This document shows positions 1 through 5,682 of a stretch of 7,380 nt of DNA, piece by piece. The position numbers and the translations under genes are program-made. This DNA comes from Phycisphaerales bacterium. Lineage in GTDB: Bacteria; Planctomycetota; Phycisphaerae; Sedimentisphaerales; Anaerohalosphaeraceae. Position 1 is the first letter of the stretch. Each line of letters begins with the position of its first letter. Where the stretch lies: the NCBI GenBank assembly GCA_011053245.1, contig DRGS01000167.1:1-7380 (forward strand), in the 5' to 3' direction. The notes below the pieces were generated by a model that saw only the letters and a list, made by a program, of their open reading frames with translations, was not told the origin of the DNA and did not search any database.

Positions 1-2
1 AA

Positions 3-371
3 GTTGAGGTTTCCGGCAAGGCGGTGGTGTGGGCGGAGCAGTATTACTCGAAGGATATTACGTTTGATAGTACGCAGGAGGATCTGCCGGGGGTGTGGAA
101 CGTCGATGTTACGGGGATAGATACGGGGATCGCCGAGCATGAATTTCCGTATAGGTGGTACTATGCGACGGTTGCGGGTGAGTATCGACGCGGCGATCCG
201 GAGCGCGGGCAGGAGGTTATTCGTAAAGCTGGTGGGATCGAATGCGGATTTGGTCGGAGCCTGGAGGCGTCGGCAGCGGGCTGGGAGGTCAGTAAGACGC
301 TTAAACCTGCCGCTAAGGCACTCCAGATGCAGGGTAAAAAGGTGAAACCGCTGTTTAAGGGGTGGAAGTAA
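3..371 (+). CDS. Hypothetical protein, C-terminal part only
   Basis: An open frame enters from the left edge and stays open for 122 codons to a TAA at 369-371. It has no stop on the 5' side, so the true start is outside the window; the GTG codons at 24 and 27 are not convincing starts because no ribosome binding site precedes them. The visible protein begins VEVSGKAVVW, is rich in Trp and Tyr in its first half (WAEQYY, YRWYYA) and turns basic at the end (KALQMQGKKVKPLFKGWK). I see no membrane segment, no signal peptide and no family motif, and I do not recognise it. It is separated from the nitrogen genes by about 200 bp with candidate terminators, so it is probably a separate transcription unit unrelated to them. 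A shorter overlapping frame at 139-345 is taken to be a shadow. Confidence 0.55.
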   Translation, partial: VEVSGKAVVWAEQYYSKDITFDSTQEDLPGVWNVDVTGIDTGIAEHEFPYRWYYATVAGEYRRGDPERGQEVIRKAGGIECGFGRSLEASAAGWEVSKTLKPAAKALQMQGKKVKPLFKGWK

Positions 372-388
372 TACCAATGGTATTTTTT
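370..388 (+). terminator. Candidate intrinsic terminator overlapping the stop codon of the first gene
   Basis: AATACC (370-375) and GGTATT (379-384) can pair as a 6-bp stem with a 3-nt loop, and the T-run 383-388 follows immediately. The stem is AT-rich and starts inside the TAA, so it would be weak alone. Confidence 0.35.
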
Positions 389-436
389 GTTTTCGCGTTG
401 CAAAGACTATAAGTTATTGCAAACAAAAGAGCAGCC

Positions 437-459
437 CGCGTATAAACGCGCATTTTTTT
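437..459 (+). terminator. Probable intrinsic terminator upstream of the activator gene
   Basis: CGCGT (437-441) pairs with ACGCG (446-450) around the tetraloop ATAA, and seven T residues follow at 453-459. This is the classic layout of a rho-independent terminator and would insulate the nitrogen locus from the gene at the left edge. The stem is short. An alternative stem CGCAT (448-452)/ATGCG (460-464) uses the same T-run as its loop, so two mutually exclusive structures can be drawn. Confidence 0.5.
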
Positions 460-484
460 ATGCGGAATAACATAAGGTTCTTTT

Positions 485-528
485 CTACAAAATTGTAATT
501 TACTTGCATTGGCAGTACAATTTTGTTA
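485..528 (+). promoter_or_regulatory. Paired palindromic operators in the activator's own promoter
   Basis: Two 14-bp sites, CTACAAAATTGTAA (485-498) and GTACAATTTTGTTA (515-528), have centres 30 bp apart, close to three helical turns. They share TAC-N6-GT with sites upstream of the amt and rh genes, where the centre spacing is also 30 bp. The first site lies just upstream of the predicted -35; the second lies in the spacer and touches the first bases of the -10. A protein bound here would be expected to block RNA polymerase, so autorepression by the downstream activator is the natural inference. No binding has been shown; the evidence is the repeated motif and its spacing. Confidence 0.65.
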
Positions 529-532
529 TCAT
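504..532 (+). promoter_or_regulatory. Sigma-70-like promoter of the activator gene
   Basis: TTGCAT (504-509) and TATCAT (527-532) are separated by 17 bp, giving a predicted start near 539 and a leader of about 36 nt before the ATG at 575. The match to TTGACA/TATAAT is fair rather than strong. The GG of TTGGCAG at 511-512 is not followed by GC at sigma-54 spacing, so this promoter is not of the sigma-54 type. Confidence 0.5.
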
Positions 533-574
533 ATCTCTCGTTGCAGTTCTATTATTTTTTGTGGGGAACCGATT

Positions 575-2098
575 ATGCCCAAGAATCTTGCCCGTGATGT
601 GGAAGTTTTGAGCGATGTAGCGAAGGCTTTTGCCGAGTCTTTGGACCTGAAGTCCACTCTCGAATCGATCCTGAAGTCGCTGGATATGCATCTTAAACTC
701 CAGCGGGGTGCGATCATGCTGCTGGATCCTGATACCGAGACGATAAATATTGAAGTTGCCCATGGCCTGAGCTGCGAGTCGAAGAAGCGTGGCAGCTATC
801 GTGTCGGCGAGGGTATTACCGGCATGGTGGTTCAGACGGGCAAAGAGGTTGTCGTGCCCGATATAAAAAAGGATCCGCGGTTTCTCGGCAAGACGAAGTC
901 TCGCACTCATGCTAAGGGGCAGAGAGTATCTTTTTTCTGTGTGCCGATCAAACTTGAGTCCAGGACCGTTGGAGCCCTCAGTGTCGACCGCAAAGCCAGC
1001 CAGGGCGATGATTTCGAGGCGAATGTTCGGCTGCTTGGTATCATCGCGACTATGATCGCCCAGGCTGTCAAGCTCAATAATCTTGTCGAGAGTGACCGGA
1101 TGCGGCTTCGTGATGAAAACGCAAGATTGCGGCGGGAACTTAAGACTAAGTTTAACATTCATAATATGGTCGGCAACAGCAACGCGATGCATGAGGTGTA
1201 CCGCCTGATCGAGCAGGTCGCCAACAGCAACGCAACGGTTCTGATACGCGGTGAAAGCGGAACCGGTAAGGATCTTGTCGCCCATGCGGTGCATTACAAC
1301 AGCCTGCGTTCCGAAAAACCCTTTGTCAAGGTCAATTGCACCGCTTTGCCGGAGACATTGCTTGAAAGCGAGCTTTTCGGGCATGAGAAGGGGGCCTTTA
1401 CGGGTGCCACCGACCGTAAGAAAGGGCGTTTTGAAATTGCTCAGGGTGGAACCATTTTTCTCGATGAGATCGGAGATTTTTCTTTGAATTTGCAGGTCAA
1501 ACTTCTGCGGGTAATTCAGTTTAAGGAGTTCGAGAGGGTTGGCGGACACGAAACGATCAAGGCCAATGTGCGTATCGTTGTGGCTACCCATAAGAATCTC
1601 GAAGAGGAGATCAAGAGCGGACTTTTCCGCGAGGATCTATATTACCGGATCAATGTGTTTCCGATCTTTCTGCCTCCGTTGCGTGATCGTAAGAATGATG
1701 TGATGCTGCTTGCTGATTTTTTTCTTGAGAAATACGCCACCGAGAACGCAAAGGATATATCTCGTATATCAACGCCTGCGATAGAAATGCTGACGAGTTA
1801 TCACTGGCCTGGCAATATCCGCGAGCTGGAAAACTGCATGGAACGTGCGGTGCTGGTGTGTAACGCAAATGTGGTCCGTTCCGAACATCTGCCGCCGTCA
1901 TTGCAGATGGTTCAGAAGTCCGCAGGCGGCAGCCGTTCCCTGACCGAGATGGTTGAGAATATGGAGAAGGAAGTTATCACCGATTCCCTTAAGGAGACTG
2001 GCGGCCATCAGCGTAAAACGGCTGATAAGCTTGGCGTAACCGAGCGGATACTCGGCTATAAGATCCGCAAGTATAATATCCTGCCTAAGAGCAAATAG
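575..2098 (+). CDS. Sigma-54-dependent transcriptional activator, NifA-like (GAF–AAA+–Fis HTH)
   Basis: A 507-residue bacterial enhancer-binding protein. Residues about 14-167 form an N-terminal GAF sensor domain ([25 protein letters not shown]), and about 170-190 form a charged linker helix. The AAA+ domain follows, with Walker A GESGTGKD (226-233), the GAFTGA loop that contacts sigma-54 (273-278), Walker B TIFLDE (293-298), arginine-finger region LFREDLYYR (350-358) and sensor [10 protein letters not shown] (413-420). A Fis-type helix-turn-helix lies at about 473-500 ([21 protein letters not shown]). There is no receiver domain, so it is not NtrC proper; the layout and the HTH tail resemble NifA/Anf-type regulators. 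The Cys-rich interdomain motif of oxygen-sensitive NifA proteins is absent. The ATG at 575 is chosen because GGGGA (563-567) sits 7 nt upstream; the longer frame from 509 would begin inside the promoter. Its adjacency to two sigma-54 promoters suggests it controls amt-PII and rh-glnN. The GAF ligand is unknown. Confidence 0.93.
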   Translation: MPKNLARDVEVLSDVAKAFAESLDLKSTLESILKSLDMHLKLQRGAIMLLDPDTETINIEVAHGLSCESKKRGSYRVGEGITGMVVQTGKEVVVPDIKKDPRFLGKTKSRTHAKGQRVSFFCVPIKLESRTVGALSVDRKASQGDDFEANVRLLGIIATMIAQAVKLNNLVESDRMRLRDENARLRRELKTKFNIHNMVGNSNAMHEVYRLIEQVANSNATVLIRGESGTGKDLVAHAVHYNSLRSEKPFVKVNCTALPETLLESELFGHEKGAFTGATDRKKGRFEIAQGGTIFLDEIGDFSLNLQVKLLRVIQFKEFERVGGHETIKANVRIVVATHKNLEEEIKSGLFREDLYYRINVFPIFLPPLRDRKNDVMLLADFFLEKYATENAKDISRISTPAIEMLTSYHWPGNIRELENCMERAVLVCNANVVRSEHLPPSLQMVQKSAGGSRSLTEMVENMEKEVITDSLKETGGHQRKTADKLGVTERILGYKIRKYNILPKSK

Positions 2099-2099
2099 T

Positions 2100-2143
2100 C
2101 TACGAGAATGTATGAAATATTGAATCTTACTACAAAAACGTAG
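2100..2143 (+). promoter_or_regulatory. Paired palindromic upstream activating sites for amt
   Basis: CTACGAGAATGTAT (2100-2113) and CTACAAAAACGTAG (2130-2143) have centres 30 bp apart. The first begins one base after the stop codon of the activator gene. Their centres are 140 and 110 bp upstream of the -12 GC of the sigma-54 promoter at 2232-2248, a normal enhancer distance. The inner 14-mer is the exact reverse complement of the inner site upstream of the Rh gene. The bound protein is inferred to be the activator encoded just upstream. Confidence 0.75.
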
Positions 2144-2158
2144 AGGATGTTTTTGTTT

Positions 2159-2172
2159 TTACATCTTTGTAT
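2159..2172 (+). promoter_or_regulatory. Possible third operator site for amt
   Basis: TTACATCTTTGTAT keeps the TAC-N6-GTA core. Its centre is 29 bp downstream of that of the preceding site, so it lies on about the same helix face. It has no counterpart in front of the Rh gene, so it may be an accessory site or chance in an AT-rich stretch. Confidence 0.35.
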
Positions 2173-2231
2173 ACCCCCCTTAACTCATTTGTCACGAACA
2201 CTTTAGCTTCTTTTTTGCCCTAAATTCCCAT

Positions 2232-2248
2232 TTGGCACACCCTTTGCG
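2232..2248 (+). promoter_or_regulatory. Sigma-54 (RpoN) promoter of amt
   Basis: TTGGCACACCCTTTGCG matches the TGGCAC-N5-TTGC consensus, with GG (2234-2235) and GC (2246-2247) separated by exactly 10 bases. Transcription should start near 2259, giving a leader of about 67 nt that contains the perfect palindrome ACAGGCCTGT (2271-2280). Such promoters need an AAA+ activator, and one is encoded immediately upstream. Confidence 0.92.
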
Positions 2249-2325
2249 TATTCTTGACGTGCGTTCTTTAACAGGCCTGTGAAAGATGCATGAAGGTGAA
2301 CTAAATTTTTTTAAGGGTAAGAACA

Positions 2326-3651
2326 ATGAGAAGATTATTAATTGTAGTATTTGTCTTGGGTGGTGCATCCGGTATTGTTTACGGTGGCGACGAAACGATT
2401 AATGTTGCCGAGCTTAAGGTCGGGCTTGATACGGTGTGGGTTCTGCTGGGGGCGTTTATGGTATTCTTTATGCAGGCCGGGTTCGGGATGGTCGAAGCGG
2501 GATTCATCCGGGCAAAGAACACATGCAACATTTTGACAAAAAACTTTTTGGATTTTTGTATGGCATCGCTGGGTTTTTTCATTATCGGATATGCTTTGAT
2601 GTTCGGTGATGGGAACGGCTTTATAGGTTTGAAAGGATTCTGTCTGTACGGTGCCGAATCCGGGGCGGATGTTCCGCTTTATGCATTTTGGCTTTTTCAG
2701 GCGGCCTTTTGCGGAGCGGCTGCGACGATCGTTGCCGGGGGTATGGCTGAGCGTATGAAGTTTACGGCGTACCTGATCTATTCGTTTATAATCTCTGCGT
2801 TTATCTATCCGATAATCGGTCATTGGATATGGGGCGGCGGATGGCTCAGCAATATGGGCTTTGCCGACTTTGCAGGTTCTGCGGTTGTCCATACGGTTGG
2901 CGGATGCGCAGCACTTGTCGGAACGATCATCTTGAAACCGAGGACGGGCAAGTACAGTATCGACGGTAAACCTAACGTGATCGCTGCTCACAGTATTCCG
3001 CTTGCGTCGCTTGGCGTATTTATTCTGTGGTTCGGATGGTTCGGTTTTAATGCCGGTTCGACGCTGAGTGTTGGCGACGGTTCACTTATCGGCAGGGTTG
3101 CGTTAAATACGAATATGGCCGCTGCGACCGGGGGTATCATAGCGATGCTGACGGTCTGGAAGAGATTCGGCAAACCCGACCTCTCTATGGCTATGAACGG
3201 TGCGTTGGCGGGTTTGGTGGCAGTTACGGCACCGTGCGCGTTTATTGATCCCTGGGCGGCAATCGTTATCGGCGGTGTCGGCGGGTACCTTGTTGTTCGC
3301 GGAGTTGAACTGCTCGATAAGCTGCAGATCGACGATCCGGTCGGAGCCTTTCCGGTCCATGGCATCTGCGGTATATGGGGAACGCTTGCGGTGGGTATCT
3401 TCGGCAGGGAGTCATTAGGGCTTGCCCATGACGGATTCGTTTATAGCGGAAACCCGATGCAGTTAGGTATTCAGATGGTCGGTATCGTCGGCGTAATAGC
3501 GTTCGTGGTTGTGAGCATGGGGATAGTCTTTAAGGTGATCAAAGCCACCGTCGGTTTGCGAGCCAATGCCGAGGAAGAATTGATGGGCCTGGACATATCC
3601 GAACATGGTATGGAGTCTTATGGCGGCTTCCAGATATTTAGTACGACTTGA
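2326..3651 (+). CDS. amtB: Ammonium transporter, AmtB family
   Basis: A 441-residue inner-membrane ammonium channel of usual length for the family, with 11 expected membrane helices after a cleavable signal peptide (MRRLLIVVFVLGGASG, cleavage probably near residues 20-21). The conduction machinery is complete relative to E. coli AmtB. Pore histidines are His189 (VVHTVGG) and His345 (PVHGICG). The phenylalanine gate is Phe128 (FQAAF) and Phe241 (GWFGFNAGS). Trp169, Trp238 and Ser245 match the outer recruitment site, and Asp181 (DFAG) matches the essential Asp160. The C-terminal cytoplasmic tail (EEELMGLDISEHG) is the segment that moves when PII binds. The ATG is preceded by AAGGG at 2313-2317. 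A sigma-54 promoter and paired palindromes lie upstream, and the PII gene follows 116 bp downstream, so the two are probably cotranscribed and work together. The order amt then PII is the reverse of the common glnK-amtB arrangement. Confidence 0.96.
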   Translation: MRRLLIVVFVLGGASGIVYGGDETINVAELKVGLDTVWVLLGAFMVFFMQAGFGMVEAGFIRAKNTCNILTKNFLDFCMASLGFFIIGYALMFGDGNGFIGLKGFCLYGAESGADVPLYAFWLFQAAFCGAAATIVAGGMAERMKFTAYLIYSFIISAFIYPIIGHWIWGGGWLSNMGFADFAGSAVVHTVGGCAALVGTIILKPRTGKYSIDGKPNVIAAHSIPLASLGVFILWFGWFGFNAGSTLSVGDGSLIGRVALNTNMAAATGGIIAMLTVWKRFGKPDLSMAMNGALAGLVAVTAPCAFIDPWAAIVIGGVGGYLVVRGVELLDKLQIDDPVGAFPVHGICGIWGTLAVGIFGRESLGLAHDGFVYSGNPMQLGIQMVGIVGVIAFVVVSMGIVFKVIKATVGLRANAEEELMGLDISEHGMESYGGFQIFSTT

Positions 3652-3666
3652 CACCCTTATAGGGTG
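3652..3666 (+). other. Short hairpin directly after the amt stop codon
   Basis: CACCCT (3652-3657) pairs with AGGGTG (3661-3666) around a 3-nt loop, starting the base after TGA. No T-run follows, so it is not a standard terminator. In the amt-PII message it could protect the upstream 3' end or lower downstream expression. Confidence 0.4.
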
Positions 3667-3700
3667 GTAATCTTTCGCGTGGGAATTGTAAAGTATTATT

Positions 3701-3737
3701 GTTAAAATTTTAACCGCGAACAAAATCGCATTTTGTT
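3701..3737 (+). repeat. Two adjacent AT-rich palindromes upstream of the PII gene
   Basis: GTTAAAATTTTAAC (3701-3714) is a perfect 14-bp palindrome, and AACAAAAT (3719-3726)/ATTTTGTT (3730-3737) is a perfect 8-bp inverted repeat with a CGC loop. Both lie in the 116-bp gap between amt and the PII gene and neither matches the CTAC-N6-GTAG motif. They may be operators of another regulator, an internal promoter region or mRNA hairpins; no convincing -35/-10 pair or sigma-54 site is seen here. Confidence 0.4.
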
Positions 3738-3767
3738 ATTGTGATTGGAGTAAGAAAGGAAAGTAAG

Positions 3768-4109
3768 ATGAAACTTATAATTGCTTATGTTCAGCCGCAC
3801 AGACTCGATGATGTAAAGAAATGCTTAGCTGAGGCTGAGGTGGCGAAAATGTCTATAACGAACTCTTTGGGCTGTGGCGCCCAGCATGGTTATGAGGAAA
3901 GTTACCGCGGTGTTAAGTTCGAGGTGAATCTTATGAAGAAGGTTCGTATCGAGATCGCGGTCAGTGAATCTTTTGTTGAAAAAACGATCGAGGCCATAAT
4001 TAAAGGCGCAAGGACCGGCAATATCGGGGACGGCAAGATCTTCGTTCTTGACCTTGGCGACTGTATCCGTATCCGGACCGGTGAGCGCGGAAAGGAGGCT
4101 ATCGGTTAA
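3768..4109 (+). CDS. PII nitrogen regulatory protein, GlnK-like, lacking Tyr51
   Basis: A 113-residue PII protein, the family's normal length, which acts as a trimer that senses ATP/ADP and 2-oxoglutarate and, beside amt genes, usually plugs the Amt pore. It aligns without gaps to E. coli GlnB numbering. Conserved features are LDDV (13-16), Gly37, Gln39, Lys58, the phosphate-binding [11 protein letters not shown] (83-93) and RIRTGE (101-106). The T-loop reads [15 protein letters not shown]: Tyr46 is present, but position 51, the uridylylated tyrosine of enteric PII, is Phe. Position 85 is Asn where enteric PII has Lys. The start at 3768 is preferred because AAGAAAGGAAAG lies just upstream and the family begins MKxI; a GTG at 3741 would add nine unlikely residues. 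It is probably cotranscribed with amt. From memory, related Amt-linked PII proteins with MKLIIAY-type N-termini also lack Tyr51, so this is likely a subfamily trait. Confidence 0.95.
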   Translation: MKLIIAYVQPHRLDDVKKCLAEAEVAKMSITNSLGCGAQHGYEESYRGVKFEVNLMKKVRIEIAVSESFVEKTIEAIIKGARTGNIGDGKIFVLDLGDCIRIRTGERGKEAIG

Positions 4110-4155
4110 CCAAAATATTTGTTGAGCTGTGTTGATCTCGCTCGGCATTACAAAA

Positions 4156-4178
4156 TAACTCCCTTTTCTGTGGAGTTA
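4156..4178 (+). other. Hairpin downstream of the PII gene
   Basis: TAACTCC (4156-4162) pairs with GGAGTTA (4172-4178) across a 9-nt loop, about 46 nt after the PII stop codon. No T-run follows. Together with the next hairpin it probably marks the 3' end of the amt-PII message. Confidence 0.4.
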
Positions 4179-4183
4179 CCCTG

Positions 4184-4215
4184 GGGCGGGCCTTAACTGC
4201 AGTTAGGGCCTGTCC
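4184..4215 (+). terminator. Long stable hairpin at the end of the amt-PII unit
   Basis: Bases 4184-4197 (GGGCGGGCCTTAAC) pair with 4202-4215 (GTTAGGGCCTGTCC) as a 14-bp stem with three G-U wobbles and a TGCA tetraloop. It is GC-rich and the strongest simple hairpin I find in the window. The following CATTATACAAAATT lacks a proper T-run, so either termination is factor-assisted or the structure serves as a 3' end stabiliser. Confidence 0.5.
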
Positions 4216-4218
4216 ATT

Positions 4219-4262
4219 ATACAAAATTGTAGTTTTAGTTTCTAAAAACTACGTTTTTGTAG
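4219..4262 (+). promoter_or_regulatory. Paired palindromic upstream activating sites for rh-glnN
   Basis: ATACAAAATTGTAG (4219-4232) and CTACGTTTTTGTAG (4249-4262) have centres 30 bp apart and lie 140 and 110 bp upstream of the -12 GC of the sigma-54 promoter at 4351-4367, exactly as in front of amt. The inner site is the perfect reverse complement of the inner amt site. The 16-bp spacer is itself nearly symmetrical (GTTTTAG ... CTAAAAAC), so the whole 44 bp is one large imperfect dyad. Binding by the activator encoded at 575-2098 is inferred. Confidence 0.75.
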
Positions 4263-4350
4263 AAATGTACGCAGTTTTTTAGTGTGTGTCTGTTACGATA
4301 ACTTCTGCAATGGTATACAGTTAGATACGAAATAGGTTCTATATTCTTGT

Positions 4351-4367
4351 CTGGCACAGCTATTGCG
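4351..4367 (+). promoter_or_regulatory. Sigma-54 (RpoN) promoter of rh-glnN
   Basis: CTGGCACAGCTATTGCG fits the TGGCAC-N5-TTGC consensus with GG (4353-4354) and GC (4365-4366) exactly 10 bases apart. The start should be near 4378, leaving a leader of about 45 nt. That leader contains CTACAATTTTAG (4399-4410), which resembles one arm and the centre of the upstream operators. Confidence 0.92.
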
Positions 4368-4422
4368 TAGATAATCAGTAGCGTTATACAGGGTAATTCT
4401 ACAATTTTAGGAAAGGGAAGTT

Positions 4423-5616
4423 ATGAGGAACTTATCGCAGGGAATATGTCTAAAGTTTTTCGCCGCGATGGTGTTGGTATTTAGTTGCGGGACGACGATG
4501 GCTTTGGATGCGGGATCTGACACAGTATTGACGATCGAAGCCGATACAGCGGTGTCAACTGTCAGTTTGCCGGAAGTAGTGGATGTTCAGAAGTACAATC
4601 GCAGTATCCATGTGATGGCAATGCTTCTGGTTGGATTTGGTTTTTTGATGGTTTTTGTCAAAAAGTACGGGCTTTCGGCGGTGACAGCTACGTATCTGCT
4701 TGTCAGTACCGCGATCCCCCTTTATATGCTGATCAAGAGTTGGGGGATTTTTGGCGAAGCGGGCGAGATTGATATCGACAAACTGATCCTTGCCGAGTTT
4801 GCGGCGGCGGCTCTTTTGATCTGTGCGGGTGCGGTTCTTGGCAGATTGAAAATGATGCAGTATATTATACTTGGTGTACTATTTATTCCGTGTTATATGT
4901 TGAATGAGTGGCTGGTACTGGAAACATTTGTTAAAGGTTTTGTGGATACAGGCGGTTCTATCGTGATACATGCTTTTGGGGCCTTTTTCGGCCTTGGCGT
5001 GCTACTTACGATGACGACCAAAAAGGAACTTGATACGGAAATAGAGTCGGATATGACCAGTGACCGTTTTTCGCTTTTGGGCAGTATGGTTCTGTGGGTA
5101 TTCTGGCCGAGTTTTTGCGGTGCGATAGTTGAGCCGGCCCTGGTTCCAAAGACTGCGATAAATGTGATACTGGCTTTGTCTGGTTCGACGCTTGCGACTT
5201 ATTTTGTATCGGTTGGATTGCGACGTAAGATATGCATCGCCGATATTGCCAATGCGGCACTTGCAGGCGGTGTGGCAATCGGTTCTACTTGTGATATTGC
5301 CAGCCCGACGGTTGCGTTTGTTATTGGAGTGCTGGCAGGTGCGGTTTCGGTGTTTGGATTTGCGGTAATACAGGAAAAACTACAGGCAAAGATCAAAGGG
5401 ATCGATACTTGCGGTGTTATGTACCTGCATGGTTTGCCGGGCTTGCTCGGTGGTGTTGCGGCGATGTTTGTTTGCAAAGGAATAATGCCGGTACAATTAA
5501 AGGGTATAGGTATTTCGATAGTTGTTGCAGTTGTTGCAGGTTTTATAGCAGGTAAACTGCTTTCGATCTTTGGCAGAAGGACAGAGCCTTATGTCGACGC
5601 CGAGGAAATCGAGTAA
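4423..5616 (+). CDS. Rhesus-type (Rh50-like) ammonium/ammonia channel
   Basis: A 397-residue membrane protein of the Amt/Rh superfamily that resembles animal Rh glycoproteins and bacterial Rh50 rather than AmtB. Rh-like stretches are HVMAMLLVGFGFLMVF (63-78), then YGLSAV (82-87), GGSIVIHAFGAFFGL (177-191), LWVFWPSFCGAI (224-235), NAALAGGVAIG (277-287) and DTCGVMYLHGLPGLLGG (328-344). Pore histidines are His183 and His336; Phe126 and Phe231 occupy the gate positions; Asp175 precedes the GGS helix start. A signal peptide (about residues 1-27, ending TTMA) and an acidic periplasmic segment (28-60) precede the first membrane helix. The tail after the last helix is short (GRRTEPYVDAEEIE) and lacks the PII-responsive AmtB tail, so control by PII is not expected from sequence. 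AAAGGGAAG precedes the ATG. It shares a sigma-54 transcript with glnN, suggesting that it supplies ammonia to the synthetase. Rh family members can also conduct CO2 or methylamine, so the substrate is inferred. Confidence 0.9.
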   Translation: MRNLSQGICLKFFAAMVLVFSCGTTMALDAGSDTVLTIEADTAVSTVSLPEVVDVQKYNRSIHVMAMLLVGFGFLMVFVKKYGLSAVTATYLLVSTAIPLYMLIKSWGIFGEAGEIDIDKLILAEFAAAALLICAGAVLGRLKMMQYIILGVLFIPCYMLNEWLVLETFVKGFVDTGGSIVIHAFGAFFGLGVLLTMTTKKELDTEIESDMTSDRFSLLGSMVLWVFWPSFCGAIVEPALVPKTAINVILALSGSTLATYFVSVGLRRKICIADIANAALAGGVAIGSTCDIASPTVAFVIGVLAGAVSVFGFAVIQEKLQAKIKGIDTCGVMYLHGLPGLLGGVAAMFVCKGIMPVQLKGIGISIVVAVVAGFIAGKLLSIFGRRTEPYVDAEEIE

Positions 5617-5620
5617 GTGA

Positions 5621-5635
5621 TCGCGATGTTCGCGA
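5621..5635 (+). other. Short hairpin between rh and glnN
   Basis: TCGCGA (5621-5626) repeats at 5630-5635 and, being self-complementary, gives a 6-bp GC-rich stem with a TGT loop. No T-run follows. It lies five bases after the rh stop codon in the 66-bp gap before glnN, so in a joint transcript it could modulate the ratio of the two products. Confidence 0.4.
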
Positions 5636-5682
5636 GAAGACAGGAAAACATTAAAGTAAATTTAACTTTTTGGAGAATTAAT

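Noticed and set aside
511..527. Possible sigma-54 promoter for the activator at TTGGCAG
   Set aside because: Ten bases after GG the sequence is TT, not GC, so the invariant -12 element is missing.
509..574. Upstream extension of the activator to an ATG at 509
   Set aside because: It would place the start inside the -35 element and the second operator, has no ribosome binding site, and adds residues unlike the family N-terminus; the ATG at 575 has GGGGA at good spacing.
500..1591. 363-codon reverse-strand open frame opposite the activator gene
   Set aside because: It lies antisense to the conserved GAF and AAA+ coding sequence; its translation shows no family motif, so it is a shadow.
2338..2991. 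217-codon reverse-strand open frame opposite amt
   Set aside because: The + strand frame is unambiguously an ammonium channel with all pore residues; the antisense protein is low-complexity and basic with no recognisable domain.
4440..4490. Lipoprotein signal in the Rh protein at Cys22 (LVFSC)
   Set aside because: Phe at the -2 position is atypical of a lipobox, and a standard cleavage after TTMA fits better.
5617..5682. Separate promoter or operator for glnN
   Set aside because: No GG-N10-GC, no CTAC-N6-GTAG site and no convincing -35/-10 pair in the 66-bp gap.
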